DNA from: Pampus argenteus
Taxonomy: Eukaryota > Chordata > Actinopteri > Scombriformes > Stromateidae
DNA length: 64,000 nucleotides
Assembly (NCBI GenBank): GCA_036937835.1
Contig: CM072870.1
Span: forward strand, 24,338,501-24,402,500
Reading direction: 5' to 3'
Shown one piece after another: positions 60,570-64,000 of this stretch. Position 1 is the stretch's first letter. Every line of letters starts with the position of its first letter. A program made the translations under genes and the position numbers. The notes under the pieces were generated by a model. The model worked only from the letters and a program-made list of their open reading frames with translations, made no database searches and had not been told where the DNA came from.

Positions 60570-63500
60570 TATTTCAAGCAGGCTGCCATAAGCTACAGTT
60601 TTATCTTGACATATTTACAGCTGCACCGTGAACTCAACATATTCAACTTGAGCCACCAGGGATAACAATGTACACTGCAGGACCTGTATTAAACTGTTCT
60701 GGTCCTCCACTTTACAACATACAGCCGTCCTCGCAAACTAAACACAAAAATGACCTGTTATCAACTGACAGTGAGGGGAAATTCAACTTTGAATGCATGC
60801 TTATACCCATGTCTAACGCAGGCTGTCAGTGTTTGTCCAGTTTATCTGTGACAGCTCTAATACTTTTGATCTTTTTAACATTTCTAACATCATCTTAAAT
60901 CCTTATTCTAACATCTGTTGCCAGTGATCCTCTCTTATGTAAATGAGATGTGAACATGTCAAGGCACAGTTTCACTTGACTGCTCCTGTACACATATATT
61001 CAATACACTTATTTATAATGTATACTGTATTAAAATATTACTTAGCAGCAGAATAGCAGAATGTGGATGTTTCTTTACATTTATACAGATTTAATAAAAG
61101 AGATGGATGCAGCTCATCATGAAGGTAGCGACAGAGCTGAGATCACATATGAAAAAATAACAGAAAAATGATATTTCATTGTAAAAAGAAAAAATATCCA
61201 GCGAGATGAGACACACACTGAGCTTGTATCTGTGAGTACATCCTCACACGTAAATTTATCTGACACTGTTCCTGAGGCGACACTGGAGGGAAACAAGCAT
61301 TAACTGACTCTTTAAGGCTCACGGATGCTCGTCTCTATTTCTGTCTGCTTGTTATTGATTTGATTGTCTGGATGACTGACAGCTGTTGGGATCACTGCTT
61401 ATCCGGCTGCATAGAGGTTAATACTTAACATGCAGCATCCCAGTAAGATGAAAAGTGGCCAACAAACAAGCTGGAAATGAGATGTTAATCTATAATTACA
61501 CACTTAATCGACTGCACAGTATGGTTTTTATCACACTGTTTCTTTTTCATACTTTCTCCTTGATGATCTCTTTTCCCATTTTTAGCCTGCTGTCTGTGTG
61601 TGGGAGTATTTTCAGGTATTTACCTGTGTGACATTCATCTGTGTGTGCTCATGTGTGCCTCCCCTCCCCCAGTGTTGTTTGGTTGTTACACCTTTCTCTG
61701 AGCTGATGTAGGACTCCAGGGCTATGCTGTGGACAAATAGTTGCATTATTTATCTCATTAGTGATAAATATAACCTGCACTGCTACATTTTCAGGTAACA
61801 GCGCTGATAATGGCACCCCGGCATCGTGAAGTCTTTTCTTCTCTGGGCCTCATTGCTGCACGAGAACCATTTCTGTGAACAACAGGCACACAGTTTTATC
61901 TGCAGGCCATTTGGATTTTCACTCATTTTTTCCAAACCTCATTTCATCTGTGTTGAATGGTGCTATCTTTAGCTGCAGGCTACAGGCTGTGACTGCCTTC
62001 CAGAGTGCCTCCACAGCGGCTACATGTACGCTGAATAACAATCGTGCGTTGCTTTGATTGGACAGTTCATTACCACCTGACGTCACTGTTGCTGCTGACT
62101 GTCCATCAACATGATGCAGATGGACAAAACTATTATATTGGGGTCTATGCTTCCTGTTCCATCTGCTGCAGAGATATGAATTAGAAAACAATTTTGTATT
62201 GATTTTTTTCTATTGATTTCTCTCTCTAATGTGCTTGAGGAGAGCAGGCTTGCTCCTCTGATTGGCTACATGGGCTCCGGCTGTGTTCATGTTGGATTAA
62301 GGTGTCTGGGTCAGAGAACACAGCCTTCTGTCATCCGCTCAGCCGCGCTGAGAACGCCGTCGTTTCACCACTGCAAGGCCACTATAAAATATGGACGTGA
62401 GAAAACGTCACATCCATCTTTCACTGGCGTTTCTACAAATTCTACAAAATACAGTTATGGTCACACATTCTCCAGACGAGTATTTCATGCACACTAATGT
62501 AGTTTGAAGGTAAATATCTGCTTGTCTCTCACTCACTGCTCTTCTTCTTTCTAGCTAAATCTTACATTACACTCACTACTTTATCTCTCCCCCTCCTCCA
62601 TCCCTCCGTGTCTCAGTTTCCAAAGGCTAATGCACTGAAGCAGATAATTATACACACCCCCACCCCACTTCCATACTGGCTTCTTAAACAACATCCCTCT
62701 CCGCCATGTGTGCACAGTGAACCTACATTGATGCAGAAGAAGAGAAGACAAAATCACATATTCAGCGAACGGTGATAAATGAGGACACATATGCAGCAAA
62801 CAAGCTGTTGTTGTGACATTGCTGGGGGCATTTTACCCCATTACCAAAATAGATCTGTGTTTTTTGTGTGTTTCTCCATCAAGTCACGTCGTTGGACGCA
62901 GCGCAAGTTAAAAGCTTAAGACATAATTTAAAGTCGGAGCACTGCAAAAACAGCAAGATGAGGCTTAGAAAAATGACATCATTTCCTCTGACAGCAGCAG
63001 GCCTAATGGTCACATTTTACTGCATTTGTCTGTGTTAAAGCGTAACACCATTTCTGAATGTGCTCAAGCGGAGAGTGAAGGTCAGAGAAGTAAAAGTATG
63101 ATGAGAGCATTTTCCATATACATTCACAGCCATATTCAGAGATTTTCAAAACTTTAATTATCCTGAAAGATGCCCATAAATAGGAAATGTAAATGCCATA
63201 ATTCATCTTGTCTCCTGCTTATGTCTGCTGAAGCAAAAGAGGACGTGGTCTTGGTTTTTAATTTCCTCCTAGTTTGCCAAATTTGTCCACAAGTTTGTGC
63301 CAAATTAATCTTTTCTAGGCTTGTTTGTGTTAAATTTATCAAATGTAAAAGAAAAGTGAATTCGAAGCCCAGCTGACCTTTTTCCAAGAACATCAGAGTG
63401 TTTGTGTCCTTCACGTGCCCAAAATGATTGTGTTTGTATGTCCGAAATTATTGTGACAAAGTCTTACAGGTACTAACAAGCATGTGCAAGTGTGTACATG

Positions 63501-63600
63501 TCACATTCGCTGTCATGGTTTGAAAAAGCTATGATGATCTGTAGATGTAAACAGGAAACAAACAAACGACCTCCTCACTGTGTGGACTAATGTCTCCTGA
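60570..63600. other. Unique DNA, no gene
   Basis: No coding signal. A pyrimidine-rich stretch lies at 62570-62620. Frames at 61919-62497 overlap on opposite strands with no signature. Confidence 0.5.
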
Positions 63601-63605
63601 TGTCC

Positions 63606-63695
63606 TCCCATCAGCCACTAGTCTTCTGTTCCACCAAAGAAGACTAGATAGATAGATAACTTTATAGTTATCCATCAGACTAGCGGCTGATGGGA
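63606..63695. repeat. Nested inverted repeat
   Basis: The outer arms, 63606-63624 and 63677-63695, are complementary at 18 of 19 positions. Inside are a perfect 10-bp stem (63618-63627 with 63638-63647, 10-base loop) and a 6-bp stem (63655-63660 with 63667-63672), separated by a TAGATAGATAGATA run. The first inner stem shares bases with the outer left arm, so the two folds exclude each other. It may be a MITE relic, a snap-back product or a site that extrudes. Confidence 0.8.
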
Positions 63696-64000
63696 GCCAA
63701 TCGTCAGAGGAAATGTTCTTCCACAGGCTGCCTGTAGCTCCAACTGGTCACTACTGAAGATGTGGATCTTTAACAACATATGATGAAGATCATTGATGTC
63801 TTTTTAATAGTTTCTGGGCAACAATGGAGGTCTTTGTGATAGACATTTTCTTTTTTATCCAACAGCAGCGCCTGACCTCACTGATGCTCTTCCGGTTTAA
63901 CTGGAGCAAATCCCTGCAGCCGCTTTCCAAACTCTTGTTCTTCACAGGATAGTGGAGGCTGCATCTTAATGCCCAACACTGTTCAGAGGTCACACAATCA

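Overview
The window is about 64 kb of AT-rich vertebrate DNA, almost certainly from a ray-finned (teleost) fish. It carries remnants that resemble repeat families I know from teleosts: a Tc1-type transposon, a DIRS-type tyrosine-recombinase retroelement, a pogo/Tigger-like MITE, and several short dispersed repeats. It has many (CA)n and (TA)n microsatellites and no bacterial gene organisation. I recognise no multi-exon host gene, tRNA, rRNA or CRISPR array. Most short open frames are what chance gives in DNA of this composition. The best description is a gene desert, or the inside of a very large intron.

Layout. 1-0.9 kb: a reversed short-repeat tail, a (TG)n tract and a dispersed-repeat fragment. 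0.8-15 kb: mostly unique DNA with a possible small secreted-peptide ORF (minus strand, 7721-7981) and several regulatory-looking blocks. 15.25-16.56 kb: a decayed Tc1-like element. 18.96-19.55 kb: a MITE carrying a (CAA)n array. 27.7-28.0 and 34.3-34.6 kb: dispersed-repeat and LTR-like pieces. 35.2-36.8 kb: unique blocks, one unusually GC-rich and one with clustered homeodomain cores. 38.19-39.83 kb: a 1.65-kb array of about 183 nine-bp units. 40.94-41.37 kb: a pogo/Tigger-like MITE. 41.8-43.8 kb: regulatory-looking blocks and repeat fragments. 54.9-55.8 kb: a DIRS-like remnant, followed at 56.1-56.3 kb by a second copy, in opposite orientation, of the repeat tail found at the left end. 57.4-60.6 kb: more regulatory-looking sequence. 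63.6 kb: a nested inverted repeat.

The most notable feature is the nine-bp array. Its length register is kept throughout. On the minus strand it reads Thr-Pro-X (X mostly Glu, Ala, Val or Met) behind an exon-like unique leader, with one nonsense codon in about 630. Tandem nine-bp repeats encoding a Thr-based tripeptide are also the architecture of fish antifreeze glycoprotein genes, which in cods arose from non-coding DNA. That comparison concerns architecture only. Homology, expression and function are not shown by this sequence.

The regulatory blocks are inferred from composition and motifs alone. Conservation cannot be seen in a single sequence.
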